The notes under the pieces are model-generated. The model was not told where the DNA came from, ran no database searches, and was given only the letters and a program-made list of their open reading frames with translations. Of a DNA stretch of 64,000 bases, positions 45,856-60,478 are shown one piece after another (position 1 is the first letter of the stretch; each line of letters opens with the position of its first letter). Both the position numbers and the translations under genes were made by a program. Source of the stretch: Pedococcus dokdonensis (GTDB taxonomy: Bacteria; Actinomycetota; Actinomycetes; Actinomycetales; Dermatophilaceae); assembly GCF_900104525.1 (NCBI RefSeq), contig NZ_LT629711.1:3534001-3598000 (forward strand), given 5' to 3'.

Positions 45856-47381
45856 ATGGTGTCAGACAGCACGCAGGCTGTGGTTGAGCACAGCATCACG
45901 GTCAACGGCGCGACGCGTGCCCTCGACGGCACCGACCCGAGCACCACGACCCTCGACTGGCTGCGCTCGCAGGGACTGACCGGTGCCAAGGAGGGCTGCG
46001 CCGAGGGGGAGTGCGGCGCCTGCTCGATCATGGTCGCGCGTCCCACCGAGGGTGCCGGCACGCAGTGGACTGCGATCAACGCCTGCCTCGTGCCCGCCGC
46101 CGCGCTCGATGGCCAGGAGGTGGTCACCTCCGAGGGCCTCGGGCGGCCCGACGCGCTCCACCCGGTGCAGCACGAGATGGCGGTCCGCGGAGGGTCCCAG
46201 TGCGGCTACTGCACGCCGGGCTTCATCTGCAGCATGGCCGCCGAGTACTACCGCGAGGGGCGCTGCAGCAAGCCCGGCGCCGCACCCGACCCGGAACAGA
46301 ACGGTCACGAGCCCGCGGCCACCGCCAACGACCCGGGCAACGCACCCGACCACGAGCACGGTCCCAACGGCTTCGACCTGCATGCCCTGTCGGGAAACCT
46401 CTGCCGTTGCACGGGCTACCGCCCCATCCGCGACGCCGCCTACGCGCTGGGTGAGCCTGCCGAGGACGACCCGTATGCCGCGCGGCTGGCTGCCGCGCCA
46501 CCAGCGGCGCGCGCGACGCGGATCGACGGCACCACCGGCACGTACGCACGTCCCGGCGACCTCACCGAGGCGCTAGCCCTGCTGGCCGAGCACCCCGACG
46601 CCGTGCTCGTCGCAGGGTCGACGGACTGGGGTGTGGAGGTCAACATCCGCGGCGTCCGCACGCCATTCGCGATCGGCATCGACCGACTGCCCGAGCTCCG
46701 AACCCTCGACGTCGGTGACGACGTCGTCGAGATCGGCGCGGCGCTCAGCCTGAGCGAGGTCGAGCGCGCACTGGCCGGCCGGATCCCGCTGCTGGACAAG
46801 ATGTTCCCGCAGTTCGCCTCCCGGCTGATCCGCAACGGCGCGACCATCGGCGGCAACCTCGGCACGGGCTCGCCGATCGGCGACACGCCGCCGGCGCTGC
46901 TCGCGCTGGAGGCGGTCGTCGTCCTCGCCTCGGCCGACGGTGACCGCGAGGTACCCCTCGCCGACTACTTCACCGGCTACCGCCAGACCGTCAAGCGCGA
47001 GGGTGAGCTGATCCGTGCCGTGCGAATCCCGTTGCCGCTCAGCGAGTTGACGGCGTTCCACAAGATCGCCAAGCGGCGTTTCGATGACATCTCCAGCGTG
47101 GCCGTCGGCTTCGCGCTCGACGTGCGCGAGGGCGTCGTCAGCAAGGCCAGGATCGGCCTCGGCGGCGTGGCGGCCACCCCGATCCGCGCCTTGGCCACCG
47201 AAGCAGCTCTCGAAGGCCGGCCGTGGAGCGCCGAGGTCGTCCGGGAGGCCGCTGCGGTGATGCGCGCCGAAGGCACGCCGCTGGACGACCACCGTGCCAG
47301 CGCGGCATACCGCACCGCGACGCTCGGCACCGCGCTGCTGAAGCTCTACGCCGAGACAGCAACCGCACAGGAGGTCGGAGC

Positions 47382-47385
<4 letters not shown>
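45856..47385 (+). CDS. xdhA: xanthine dehydrogenase small subunit (2Fe-2S and FAD)
   Basis: A 509-residue subunit. The two 2Fe-2S clusters are bound by CAEGECGAC with C in NACLVP, and by C116-x2-C119 (QCGYCTPGF) with C183 and C185 (NLCRCTGYRPI). The FAD domain has VLVAGSTDWGVEVN (about residue 255) and IRNGATIGGNLGTGSPIGDTPP (about 330). Between C119 and C183 lie 63 residues instead of about 28; the extra 35 are Pro/Asp/His-rich and disordered-looking. ATG 45856 follows GGGAG. It overlaps xdhB by ATGA. Confidence 0.93.
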
Positions 47386-49841
<2,456 letters not shown>

Positions 49842-49843
49842 CC

Positions 49844-50686
49844 ATGGAATGGCTGTCAGCCGTCGAGCGGCTGCGACGCGAGCGTCGGCCAGGGGTGCTG
49901 GTCACCCTCGCGTCGGTGCGGGGTCACTCACCTCGCGAGGCCGGCGCCAAGATGGTCGTCGCCGAGGGTGCGACCTGGGGCAGCATCGGTGGCGGCAACC
50001 TCGAGGCCACCGCGGTCGCGCGAGCCCGCGTGATGCTCACCGATTCCGCGTCGGTCCCCGAGCAGATCTCGTTGTCGCTCAACGACAAGGCGCCTGCCGA
50101 GCACGGCCAGCAGTGTTGTGGCGGTGAGGTGCAGGTGCTCCTCGAACCGCTTGCGGTGGTGCCGGCCGTGGCCATCTTCGGAATGGGTCATGTCGGCCTC
50201 GAGCTGGCCCGCATCCTCGCGCGGCACGACGTCGAGCTCCATCTCGTCGACTCCCGCGCCGACCAGCTCGGGCACGACCGGCTCGGTGTCCTCGACGACG
50301 CGGCGGCCAGGGTGCACGTGCACCACGCGCCGGTGCCCGAGCTCGTGCTCGGTCAGGTGCCACCGGGCACCCATGTCCTCGTGATGACCCATGACCACGC
50401 CGAGGACGCGGCGCTGTGCGACGGTGCCCTGCGCTGCCAGCACCTCGGCTCGATCGGCCTGATCGGGTCGTCGGCCAAGTGGTCGCGCTTCCGGCAACGC
50501 CTTGGAGCAGAGGGACATTCGGAGTCTGACCTGGCTCGGATCCAGACCCCCATCGGGCTCGCCGAGCTCACCGGCAAGGACCCGGCCACCATCGCCGTCA
50601 GCGTCGCCGCCGACCTGGTGCGGGCGTTCGAGTCGCAGGCGCGCGCTGCTGGTGCGCCCTCACGGACGACGAAGGCCGTGCGATGA
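49844..50686 (+). CDS. xdhC: xanthine dehydrogenase accessory protein XdhC
   Basis: A 280-residue chaperone that binds molybdenum cofactor and delivers its sulfurated form to XdhB. An N-terminal XdhC/CoxI part has GVLVTLASVRGHSPREAGAKMVV and SIGGGNLEATAV (residues 17-60), with the Cys pair in HGQQCCGGEVQVL (about 92). A Rossmann part follows (VAIFGMGHVGLELARIL, about 110), then SIGLIGSSAKWSRFRQRL. It begins two bases after xdhB and overlaps guaD by ATGA. Confidence 0.94.
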   Translation: MEWLSAVERLRRERRPGVLVTLASVRGHSPREAGAKMVVAEGATWGSIGGGNLEATAVARARVMLTDSASVPEQISLSLNDKAPAEHGQQCCGGEVQVLLEPLAVVPAVAIFGMGHVGLELARILARHDVELHLVDSRADQLGHDRLGVLDDAAARVHVHHAPVPELVLGQVPPGTHVLVMTHDHAEDAALCDGALRCQHLGSIGLIGSSAKWSRFRQRLGAEGHSESDLARIQTPIGLAELTGKDPATIAVSVAADLVRAFESQARAAGAPSRTTKAVR

Positions 50687-51993
50687 CGCTCTTCCGGGCC
50701 ACCGTGCTCGACACCCCTGACGACCCGTTCGCGGGTGGCGCGCTGCGTGCCCAGGACGACTGCGGCCTGCTCGTCGAGGGTGGCGTGATCATGGCTCGGG
50801 GCGACTTCGCGACGTTGCGGGCCGAGCACCCCGACGAGGACGTGCTCGACCTGCGCGAGGGCATGGTGCTGCCCGGGCTCGTCGACACCCACGTGCACTT
50901 CCCGCAGGTGCGGGTCATCGGTGGGCTCGGCATGCCGCTGCTCGACTGGCTCGACCAGTGCGCCCTGCCCGAGGAGATGCGGCTGGCCGACGTCGACATG
51001 GCGCGCGGAGTCGCCAGGGACTTCGTCACCGGGCTCGTGGATGCCGGCACCACGACTGCGCTGGTCTTCGGGTCGCACTTCGCCTCGGCCGTCGACGTGA
51101 TGTTCGAGGCGGCCGACCTCTGGGGGCTGCGCGTCACGACGGGCCTGGTCACGTCCGACCGGATCCTGCCCGAGCCGCTGCTCACCACCCCGGAGCGCGC
51201 CTACGAGGAGTCGCGCGACCTCGCCTCACGCTGGCACGGCAAGGGACGGCTCCGGTATGCCGTGACGCCGCGGTTCTCGTTGTCGGCCAGCGACGCGATC
51301 CTCGAGTCATGTGCCGCGACCTTCCGCGAGGTCGACGGGTCCTGGTTCACCTCGCACGTCAACGAGAACACCGCCGAGGTGAAGGAAGTCGGCGAGCTGT
51401 TCGCTGGTGCGACCTACGTCGACACCTATGACAAGCACGGTCTCCTGAACCCGCGCTCGGTGCTGGCCCACAACGTGCACCCGACCGACCCGGAGCTGGC
51501 GACCCTGGCCGCGCGTGGCTCGTCGGTGGCGCACTGCCCGACCAGCAACTCGGCCCTGGGTAGCGGGCTCTTCCCGCTGCGGCGCCACGTCGAGGCAGGG
51601 GTGCGGGTGGCGATGGGTTCGGATGTCGGTGCGGGGACCGGCTTCTCGATGCTCAAGGAGGGCTTGCAGGCCTACTTCATGCAGCGCCTGCTCGGGGACG
51701 AGGGCTTGTCCCTGACCTCGGCCCACCTGCTCTGGCTGTGCACCTCGGCCGGGGCGCAGGCGCTCGGCCTCGGCGACGACGTGGGTGACCTGTCGGTCGG
51801 CAAGCAGTTCGACGCGATCTGGCTGCTGCCCGAGGCGGGCGACCCGCTGGCCGTCGGGCTCGGCAACGCCAAGTCGGCCGACGACGCCCTCTCGAAGGTG
51901 TTCGCGCTGGGCACCACCTCCGACATCGGCGGCGTCTGGGTCGGTGGCGACCAGATCGCCGCCGGTCGCTGGCGGATGCCCCGCCGCACCTGA
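50683..51993 (+). CDS. guaD: guanine deaminase
   Basis: A 436-residue zinc amidohydrolase converting guanine to xanthine. Motifs: PGLVDTHVHFPQVRVIGGLGMPLLDWLDQ (about residues 64-92), the guanine deaminase mark FTSHVNENTAEVKEV (about 222), LAHNVHPTD (about 262), SSVAHCPTSNSALGSGLFPLRR and the Asp in AMGSDVGAGTGFS (about 310). It supplies xanthine to the XdhAB enzyme encoded just before it and is the last gene of the operon. Confidence 0.95.
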   Translation: MTLFRATVLDTPDDPFAGGALRAQDDCGLLVEGGVIMARGDFATLRAEHPDEDVLDLREGMVLPGLVDTHVHFPQVRVIGGLGMPLLDWLDQCALPEEMRLADVDMARGVARDFVTGLVDAGTTTALVFGSHFASAVDVMFEAADLWGLRVTTGLVTSDRILPEPLLTTPERAYEESRDLASRWHGKGRLRYAVTPRFSLSASDAILESCAATFREVDGSWFTSHVNENTAEVKEVGELFAGATYVDTYDKHGLLNPRSVLAHNVHPTDPELATLAARGSSVAHCPTSNSALGSGLFPLRRHVEAGVRVAMGSDVGAGTGFSMLKEGLQAYFMQRLLGDEGLSLTSAHLLWLCTSAGAQALGLGDDVGDLSVGKQFDAIWLLPEAGDPLAVGLGNAKSADDALSKVFALGTTSDIGGVWVGGDQIAAGRWRMPRRT

Positions 51994-52013
51994 CCCCCGC
52001 TCGCCGCCTCGTG

Positions 52014-52101
52014 CACGAACCTTTGCTAGCAAAGGAAACAGTGTCGTGGACAGGTTGCAACCTGTCCTTCACTCACGAACCTTTGCTAGCAAAGGTTCGT
52101 G
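52014..52101. repeat. three loopless palindromes between guaD and aceB
   Basis: CCTTTGCTAGCAAAGG (52020-52035) is a perfect palindrome. GGACAGGTTGCAACCTGTCC (52048-52067) is another. The third, at 52074-52101, is a perfect 28-base palindrome that contains the first one with longer arms; its left 22 bases repeat 52014-52035. They lie in the 145-base gap between two convergent genes and may serve as a two-way terminator, or they may be a dispersed palindromic element. Confidence 0.9.
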
Positions 52102-52138
52102 CAAGGGGTCGGAGGGGTCGGAGGTGCGGGAGGGGTGG

Positions 52139-53764
<1,626 letters not shown>

Positions 53765-53827
53765 GCGGATCCTCGAGAGATGTCGGTGGTGTCGTGTGCC
53801 GCGGTGGCGGCTTCCAGACTAGGATTG

Positions 53828-53861
53828 TTCCATGATACGAAATCTTCTTCTCATTCGGGAA
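53828..53861. promoter_or_regulatory. IclR-type operator between aceB and the IclR gene
   Basis: TTCCATGATACGAAA (53828-53842) matches TTCCAYNATNCGGAA except one base. A degenerate palindromic copy, TTCTCATTCGGGAA, lies at 53848-53861, about 20 bases downstream. The gap is the only control region for aceB and the regulator, so auto-regulation is likely. Confidence 0.6.
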
Positions 53862-53878
53862 GGACTGGGGAGAGATAT

Positions 53879-54694
53879 ATGAGCGCCAAGGCACCCTCCG
53901 ACGACCTCTCGGCGGCCCCCTCGGCCGCCGGCACCAAGGCGGCGGGCGGCGGCGTCCAGTCGCTCGAGCGCGCATTCGCGATCCTCGAGACGATGGCCGA
54001 TGCCGGGGGCGTCATCAGCCTGTCGCAGCTCGCGACCGACGCCCAGCTGCCGCTGCCGACGATCCACCGCCTCGTGCGCACCCTCGTCGACCTCGGCTAT
54101 GTCCGGCAGGAGGCGTCCCGCCAGTACTCCCTGGGGCCCCGGCTGATCCGCCTCGGCGAGACGACGTCGCGGATGGTGAGCCGGTGGGCGCGCCCGCACA
54201 TGGAGCGGCTGGCCCACGAGCTCGGCGAGTCGGTCAACCTCGCGATGCTCGACGGCGACCAGGTCGTCTACATCGGGCAGGTGATGGCCAGCCGCAACTC
54301 GATGCGGATGTTCACCGAGGTCGGCCGACGGGTGCTGCCGCACTCGACCGGTGTCGGCAAGGCGATCATGGCGGGGATGGATCCCGAGGCGGTGCAGGCG
54401 ATCCTGGGCCGCACGGGCATGCCGGCCCGCACCGAGCACACCATCACCGAGCCGGCCGACTTCATGGCCGAGCTGGGTCGCACGTTGGAGCGTGGCTATG
54501 CGCTCGACGAGGGTGAGCAGGAGGTCGGGGTGCGGTGTGTCGCGGTCGCGATCCCGGGCGCGCCCCAGCCGTTGGCGCTGTCGGTGTCTGGGCCGTTGCC
54601 GCGCATGACCGACTCCTTCATCGAGGGTGCGACGGCGCCGATGCATGCCGCGGCCGCTGCCATCGCCGCCGAGATGCAGGGCGCCTCCGCCTGA
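53879..54694 (+). CDS. IclR family regulator, AllR-like
   Basis: A 271-residue IclR protein. The winged helix is at about residues 25-90 (VQSLERAFAILETMADAGGVISLSQLATDAQLPLPTIHRLVRTL). The effector domain follows, with VNLAMLDGDQVVYIGQV, HSTGVGKAIMAGM, the GYALDEGEQEVGVRCVAVAI signature (about 205) and LALSVSGP. In enteric bacteria and Streptomyces AllR senses glyoxylate or allantoin and represses allantoin genes. The matching sites at four promoters in the window suggest the same role here. ATG follows GGGGAGAG. Confidence 0.9.
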   Translation: MSAKAPSDDLSAAPSAAGTKAAGGGVQSLERAFAILETMADAGGVISLSQLATDAQLPLPTIHRLVRTLVDLGYVRQEASRQYSLGPRLIRLGETTSRMVSRWARPHMERLAHELGESVNLAMLDGDQVVYIGQVMASRNSMRMFTEVGRRVLPHSTGVGKAIMAGMDPEAVQAILGRTGMPARTEHTITEPADFMAELGRTLERGYALDEGEQEVGVRCVAVAIPGAPQPLALSVSGPLPRMTDSFIEGATAPMHAAAAAIAAEMQGASA

Positions 54695-54708
54695 GCAGGC
54701 CCCCCGTA

Positions 54709-54818
54709 CGTCGCCATCTCAAGGCGTCGCTACCTCATGGCGTCGCTATCTCATGCAAAAGGCGAGTTAGCGCCTCTCCTCGGCGGCGCTAACTCGCCTT
54801 TTGCATGAGATAGCGACG
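54709..54818. repeat. three 16-bp repeats running into a 34-bp perfect inverted repeat
   Basis: Units at 54709-54724, 54725-54740 and 54741-54756 share CGTCGCYAYCTCAWGS. The third unit is also the outer part of an inverted repeat: left arm 54741-54774, loop of 10 bases, right arm 54785-54818, all 34 pairs perfect. It lies 15 bases after the IclR stop. It could be a strong terminator-like hairpin or a mobile palindromic element. The rest of the 239-base gap holds no gene. Confidence 0.95.
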
Positions 54819-54933
54819 GGGAATGGTGACGGGGCGGCAGCATCGGGCGAACGGTTGGCCCTGATGGGGTGAACAGTGGTGCCAGGGGCCGTTTTCGTGC
54901 CCCGGGGCCGGTTCGGCCGGGCACGCTTGAGCC

Positions 54934-55719
54934 ATGGCCTACGGCTCCGAGCTCGGACCCATCGCCCTCGCCCACCGCGGAGGTGCATCGCTCGCGCCCG
55001 AGAACACCATCGCCGCGTTCAGCCTCGCGACCGCCCTCGGCATCCGCTACCTCGAGACCGACGTCCGCCTCACCTCCGACGGCCAGCTGGCCTGCTTCCA
55101 CGACGCGACCCTCGACCGGGTGACGGACGGGCACGGCCCGGTTGTGCGGCATACCCTCTCGTCGTTGCGGCGGCTGCGGGTCCTGGGACGCGAGCCGATC
55201 CCCACTCTCTCCGAGGCGCTCGAAGCCTTCCCGGACGCGCGGTTCACCGTCGACCTCAAGGAGCGTTCGGCCATCCCGGCGCTCGCAAAGGTGTTGCAGC
55301 ACAGGGACTTTCGCGAGCGCGTCTGTGTGGCGGGAGCCTGGGACGGGTGCCTGGACGTCGTCCGTGCGCAGGTGCCGGGCGTGCGCACCGCCCTGGGCTG
55401 GCGTGCCCTCGCCGCCGTGGTCACCTGCGCCAGAGCCGGTATGCCGCCTGCTCGCCGCTTCGCGACCGCCGAGTTCCTGCACGTGCCGGACCGGTTGGGG
55501 CGTCTGCAGGTCTTCGTCGACCGGCTCGTCACCGGAGCTCACGGGATCGGCGTGAAGGTCGTCGTGTGGACCGTGAACGACCAGCCGTCGATGGTGCGGC
55601 TCCTCGATGCCGGGGTTGACGGCATCATCACCGACCGCCCCGACCTGCTGCGTGAGGTGCTGGTCGCGCGCGGCGAGTGGACGCCGATGCCCGGACGGGT
55701 GCCGGAGCCCTCACCGTAG
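54934..55719 (+). CDS. glycerophosphodiester phosphodiesterase
   Basis: A 261-residue TIM-barrel enzyme that splits glycerophosphodiesters into glycerol-3-phosphate and an alcohol. Catalytic and metal motifs are LAHRGGASLAPENTIAAF (residues 12-29), ETDVRLTSDGQLACFHDATLDRVTDG (about 43-68, with Glu, Asp and His), FTVDLKE (about 105) and the C-terminal VKVVVWTVNDQPSMVRLLDAGVDGIITDRPD. No signal peptide is seen, so it acts in the cytoplasm. Confidence 0.93.
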   Translation: MAYGSELGPIALAHRGGASLAPENTIAAFSLATALGIRYLETDVRLTSDGQLACFHDATLDRVTDGHGPVVRHTLSSLRRLRVLGREPIPTLSEALEAFPDARFTVDLKERSAIPALAKVLQHRDFRERVCVAGAWDGCLDVVRAQVPGVRTALGWRALAAVVTCARAGMPPARRFATAEFLHVPDRLGRLQVFVDRLVTGAHGIGVKVVVWTVNDQPSMVRLLDAGVDGIITDRPDLLREVLVARGEWTPMPGRVPEPSP

Positions 55720-55756
55720 GTCGCGGCTCGCTCGGCTGGGGCCTGGTCGCAACGCA

Positions 55757-55787
55757 CGAGCGCCCGTCCCAGGGGGACGGGCGCTCG
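55757..55787. terminator. bidirectional terminator between GDPD and DUF2383 genes
   Basis: A perfect 14-pair stem (CGAGCGCCCGTCCC at 55757-55770 with 55774-55787) and a three-base loop lie between convergent genes ending at 55719 and 55809. Confidence 0.8.
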
Positions 55788-55808
55788 CAGAGCGGGGCTG
55801 GGAGTCGC

Positions 55809-56255
55809 TCAGGTGACGTTGTGCAGCGCCTTGACCTCGTCGCGCGCGGCAACGACGGAGGCGTGCTGCTGCTGGAGCAGGGCACGGAACTCGGGGCTGA
55901 GGTCGTCCTCGTCGAGGGCCTTCTCGTACTCCGACACCGCGTGGTCCTCGCCCGTCGCGGCGGCACCGATGACGCTCGAGGCGTCGTCGCCGGTCAGCGC
56001 GTCCTTGAGCGCGATCCAGCCGCGGTGCACCTTGGCAGCGACCGTGCCGCTGTTGTCGACGTCGTCGCCGTAGTCGTGACCCATCGACACGATGTCCTGG
56101 ACGAAGTCGGCGCGCTGCTGTGAGAAGCGCTCGAAGACGGCCGCGGTCTCGGGGGTGTCGCTGTCACGCAGCTTCTCGGCCGCAGAGGCGTAACCGTCCC
56201 GACCGTCCTTCAGGGTCTCCACGAGCTCCTTGGCGACCTTGGCGTCAGCTGACAT
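55809..56255 (-). CDS. PA2169 family (DUF2383) four-helix-bundle protein
   Basis: A 148-residue, strongly acidic, all-helical protein. The pattern AKELVETLKDGRDGYASAAEKLRD, then KVHRGWIALKDALTG and ILGAAATGEDHAVSEYEKAL-type helices with His/Glu pairs, fits the ferritin-like DUF2383/PA2169 family, often induced by stress. AGAAGGAG precedes the ATG. The molecular role is unknown. Confidence 0.85.
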   Translation of the reverse strand: MSADAKVAKELVETLKDGRDGYASAAEKLRDSDTPETAAVFERFSQQRADFVQDIVSMGHDYGDDVDNSGTVAAKVHRGWIALKDALTGDDASSVIGAAATGEDHAVSEYEKALDEDDLSPEFRALLQQQHASVVAARDEVKALHNVT

Positions 56256-56393
56256 GGCTGGGTTCTCCTTCTGTGGGTGATGTCGTTCCCCGTCCGCCTA
56301 CCCGCACCGCTCACATCCAAACCCGTCGATCACCCTGCGAAGGTGCGTCGATGAGGATGCGCATCGTCCGCAACCGGCCCTACCGTGCGGGAC

Positions 56394-56765
56394 ATGGCCA
56401 TCGCCCGGTTTCCCAGCATCGTCCTCGACTGCCCCGACCCGCGCGCTCTCGCGACCTTCTACGGAGCGCTGCTCGACTGGGAGGTGGACACGGCCAACTT
56501 CGACGCGTCCGACGGCTGGATCGACGTGAGGTCCGACTACGGGCAGTGCCTGTCGTTCCAGGGTGTGGAGGACTACCGCGCGCCGATCTGGCCGGGGCAG
56601 GACGTGCCTCAGCAGATGCACCTCGACGTGGTCGTCGACGACCTCGATGCCGCCGAGGCTGCCGTCATCGAGCTGGGCGCGACGAAGCACGAGTTCCAGC
56701 CCGGCACGTCGTTCCGCGTCATGCTCGACCCCGCCGGTCACCCCTTCTGCCTCTGTACGAGCTGA
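56394..56765 (+). CDS. VOC/glyoxalase-like protein
   Basis: A 123-residue protein of the vicinal oxygen chelate fold: ARFPSIVLDCPDPRALATFYGALLDWEVD at the N-terminus and QMHLDVVVDDLDAAEAAVIELGAT with LDPAGHPFCLC at the C-terminus. The ATG at 56394 is chosen over GTG 56385 by family N-termini. A metal-dependent enzyme or antibiotic-binding role is possible; the sequence does not decide. Confidence 0.85.
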   Translation: MAIARFPSIVLDCPDPRALATFYGALLDWEVDTANFDASDGWIDVRSDYGQCLSFQGVEDYRAPIWPGQDVPQQMHLDVVVDDLDAAEAAVIELGATKHEFQPGTSFRVMLDPAGHPFCLCTS

Positions 56766-56837
56766 CTTCCGCCGGGCGAAGGCTGATCGCGGCGGACACT
56801 CACGTCGCTGTCGACGTCGGTGGGGGAGAATCCATTC

Positions 56838-57227
56838 GTGGAGCTCTCATCGTTCGGGGTCACAGCGACGGCCGGCACCCTGCGTGCCGAGGAGGGGATC
56901 GTCCTGCAGCACTCCTGGACGGACGAAGGCGTCGTGGCCGGCCCCGCCACGAACGGTGCGCAGCTGCTGCACCTGTCCGTGGCATTGTGCATCCTGAACG
57001 ACACCTACCGCGAGGCAGCCCGGCTCGGCATCGAGGTCGACGGGGTCGCGGTGGAGGCGGACGGTGCCTTCGATGACGACTGGGGCTCGACCGGGATCGT
57101 CTACTCGGTCACCCTCGACTCCGCGGCCTCGACCGACGACGTGGGGCGGCTCCGTGCCGTGGTCGACCAGGTCGCGGAGATCCCGCGCGCGGTCCGCGCG
57201 GGCGCATCCGTCACGCCACTGGGCTAA
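56838..57227 (+). CDS. OsmC-superfamily-like protein with only one Cys
   Basis: A 129-residue protein starting at GTG after GGGGGAG. The core QLLHLSVALCILNDTYREAARLGIEVDGVAVEADG resembles the OsmC/Ohr central helix with the first conserved Cys. The second peroxidatic-type Cys region, usually CPV, reads EIPRAV, so peroxidase activity is doubtful. The family match is moderate. Confidence 0.68.
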   Translation: MELSSFGVTATAGTLRAEEGIVLQHSWTDEGVVAGPATNGAQLLHLSVALCILNDTYREAARLGIEVDGVAVEADGAFDDDWGSTGIVYSVTLDSAASTDDVGRLRAVVDQVAEIPRAVRAGASVTPLG

Positions 57228-57376
57228 ACCCGCCCTTCGCCGAAGGCAGCCCCGAAGTTCGGATCTCGGGCCCGGCGCCGGGGCCAGGGGACCAACCCGG
57301 CGGCCCTGAGCGGGGCTTCAGTCGCGCCGTGCCCACACCGAGTGCCCGAACTCCCGCGGCGCCGGCCCCAGACACA

Positions 57377-57413
57377 GGTATGCCGCGGACGCGCCTGGCG
57401 TCCGCGGCATACC
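57377..57413 (-). terminator. terminator hairpin after acs
   Basis: GGTATGCCGCGGACGC (57377-57392) and its reverse complement (57398-57413) form 16 perfect pairs with a five-base loop. The hairpin starts 13 bases beyond the acs stop. Confidence 0.8.
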
Positions 57414-57425
57414 GAATGCTGGTGG

Positions 57426-59390
<1,965 letters not shown>

Positions 59391-59565
59391 GGTGGTTCCT
59401 CCTGGCAGCATCGGCAGGCAACTCTCGCAGGAGCGCCGTGGAGGTCGCCTTCGAGGTCGCGGTGACACCCCAAGCCAACCCGCATCCGGCCCTCGCTTCA
59501 AGGGGAGCGGTCGCCGTGATCGGTCGACGGACGCTGCGAGCGGCCAACGGCTACCCTTGGGCGCC

Positions 59566-60426
59566 GTGAGCACCCCGACGACGACGACCCTCGACTCCCC
59601 GGGCGCCCCCACCCAGAGACCCGGCGAGCGCGCAGCCGCCCTGGCGCACAAGGTCTGGCCGCCGCTGGCCATCCTGCTCGCAGCCGCGCTCTGGTGGCCG
59701 GTCGGCTTCGCCGGCGTGACGTCGTGGCTGCACCTGCCGCTGAGCGTCTTCGACGGTGACGTGCTCTTCCTCGGGGCGACTGCTGCGGCCGCCTCGGTGT
59801 CGCTGCTGGTGCGCTCGCCCTGGCCGCGCTTCGCGATCGTGGTGGTGTTCAGCGGCCTCGGTTGGCTGCTCGACGCCCCCGCCTCGGACGAGTACCCGCA
59901 CGAGCGTGCGGTGCTCGCGATCCTGCTCGGGGCCGCGGCGTTCGTCGGGATCGTCCTCGGCGCACGCGGGTCCAAGGGTCCGGTGGCTGCCGCGACGGTG
60001 CTGACCGTGGTCGCCGCGCTCTCCCCGGCCAGCTGGCCGACCGAGGCCGCCGTCGCCGTCGCGCTGGCTCTCCCCTTCGCCGTCGCCACCTGGCAGCGGG
60101 TCGCGCCGACGATCCTGTCGGTGCTGCGGCTGGCCCTGACCTGGCTGGTCTTCGCGCTGCTGGCTCGCGCCCTCTCCTACGGCTGGGACGTGGTGCGGCC
60201 CGGCTCCGGCGGCGGGCTGACCCTGCGCGAACAGGCCCGACGCGTGGCCGAGCCGGCCTGGGACTTCGTGCGCACGCAGTGGTGGACCTGGTCGCAGATC
60301 CAGCTCGAGCAGCTGGTGCCCTGGCTCTGGGTCACCGTTTTGCTGGCGGTGATCCTCGTCGCGCTGCGGGTCGTGCTGGCCCGCCGCCGAGCGAGGACAC
60401 GACTCGCCGAGCAGGATCGCGGCTGA
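59566..60426 (+). CDS. integral membrane protein of unknown function
   Basis: A 286-residue protein starting at GTG. About eight membrane helices are visible (for example [58 protein letters not shown]), with a polar Thr/Pro-rich N-terminus of 25 residues and a basic C-terminal tail. A loop at about 210-250 is amphipathic and Trp-rich. No family was recognised. It is divergent from acs across 175 bases. Confidence 0.75.
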   Translation: MSTPTTTTLDSPGAPTQRPGERAAALAHKVWPPLAILLAAALWWPVGFAGVTSWLHLPLSVFDGDVLFLGATAAAASVSLLVRSPWPRFAIVVVFSGLGWLLDAPASDEYPHERAVLAILLGAAAFVGIVLGARGSKGPVAAATVLTVVAALSPASWPTEAAVAVALALPFAVATWQRVAPTILSVLRLALTWLVFALLARALSYGWDVVRPGSGGGLTLREQARRVAEPAWDFVRTQWWTWSQIQLEQLVPWLWVTVLLAVILVALRVVLARRRARTRLAEQDRG

Positions 60427-60478
60427 GCGCGAAACCGGCGGCGCGCCGTGTCCTCGGTCGGGACACTGCGTCAGCGGC

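Noticed and set aside
41568..46127. Very long open frame (1519 codons) antisense to the RHS gene
   Set aside because: High-GC genomes give long shadow frames. The product is Arg/Val/Gly-rich with no family features, and the plus strand has clear RHS, toxin and immunity genes.
54709..54818. Inverted repeat considered as insertion-sequence ends
   Set aside because: The arms are only 10 bases apart and no transposase is present.
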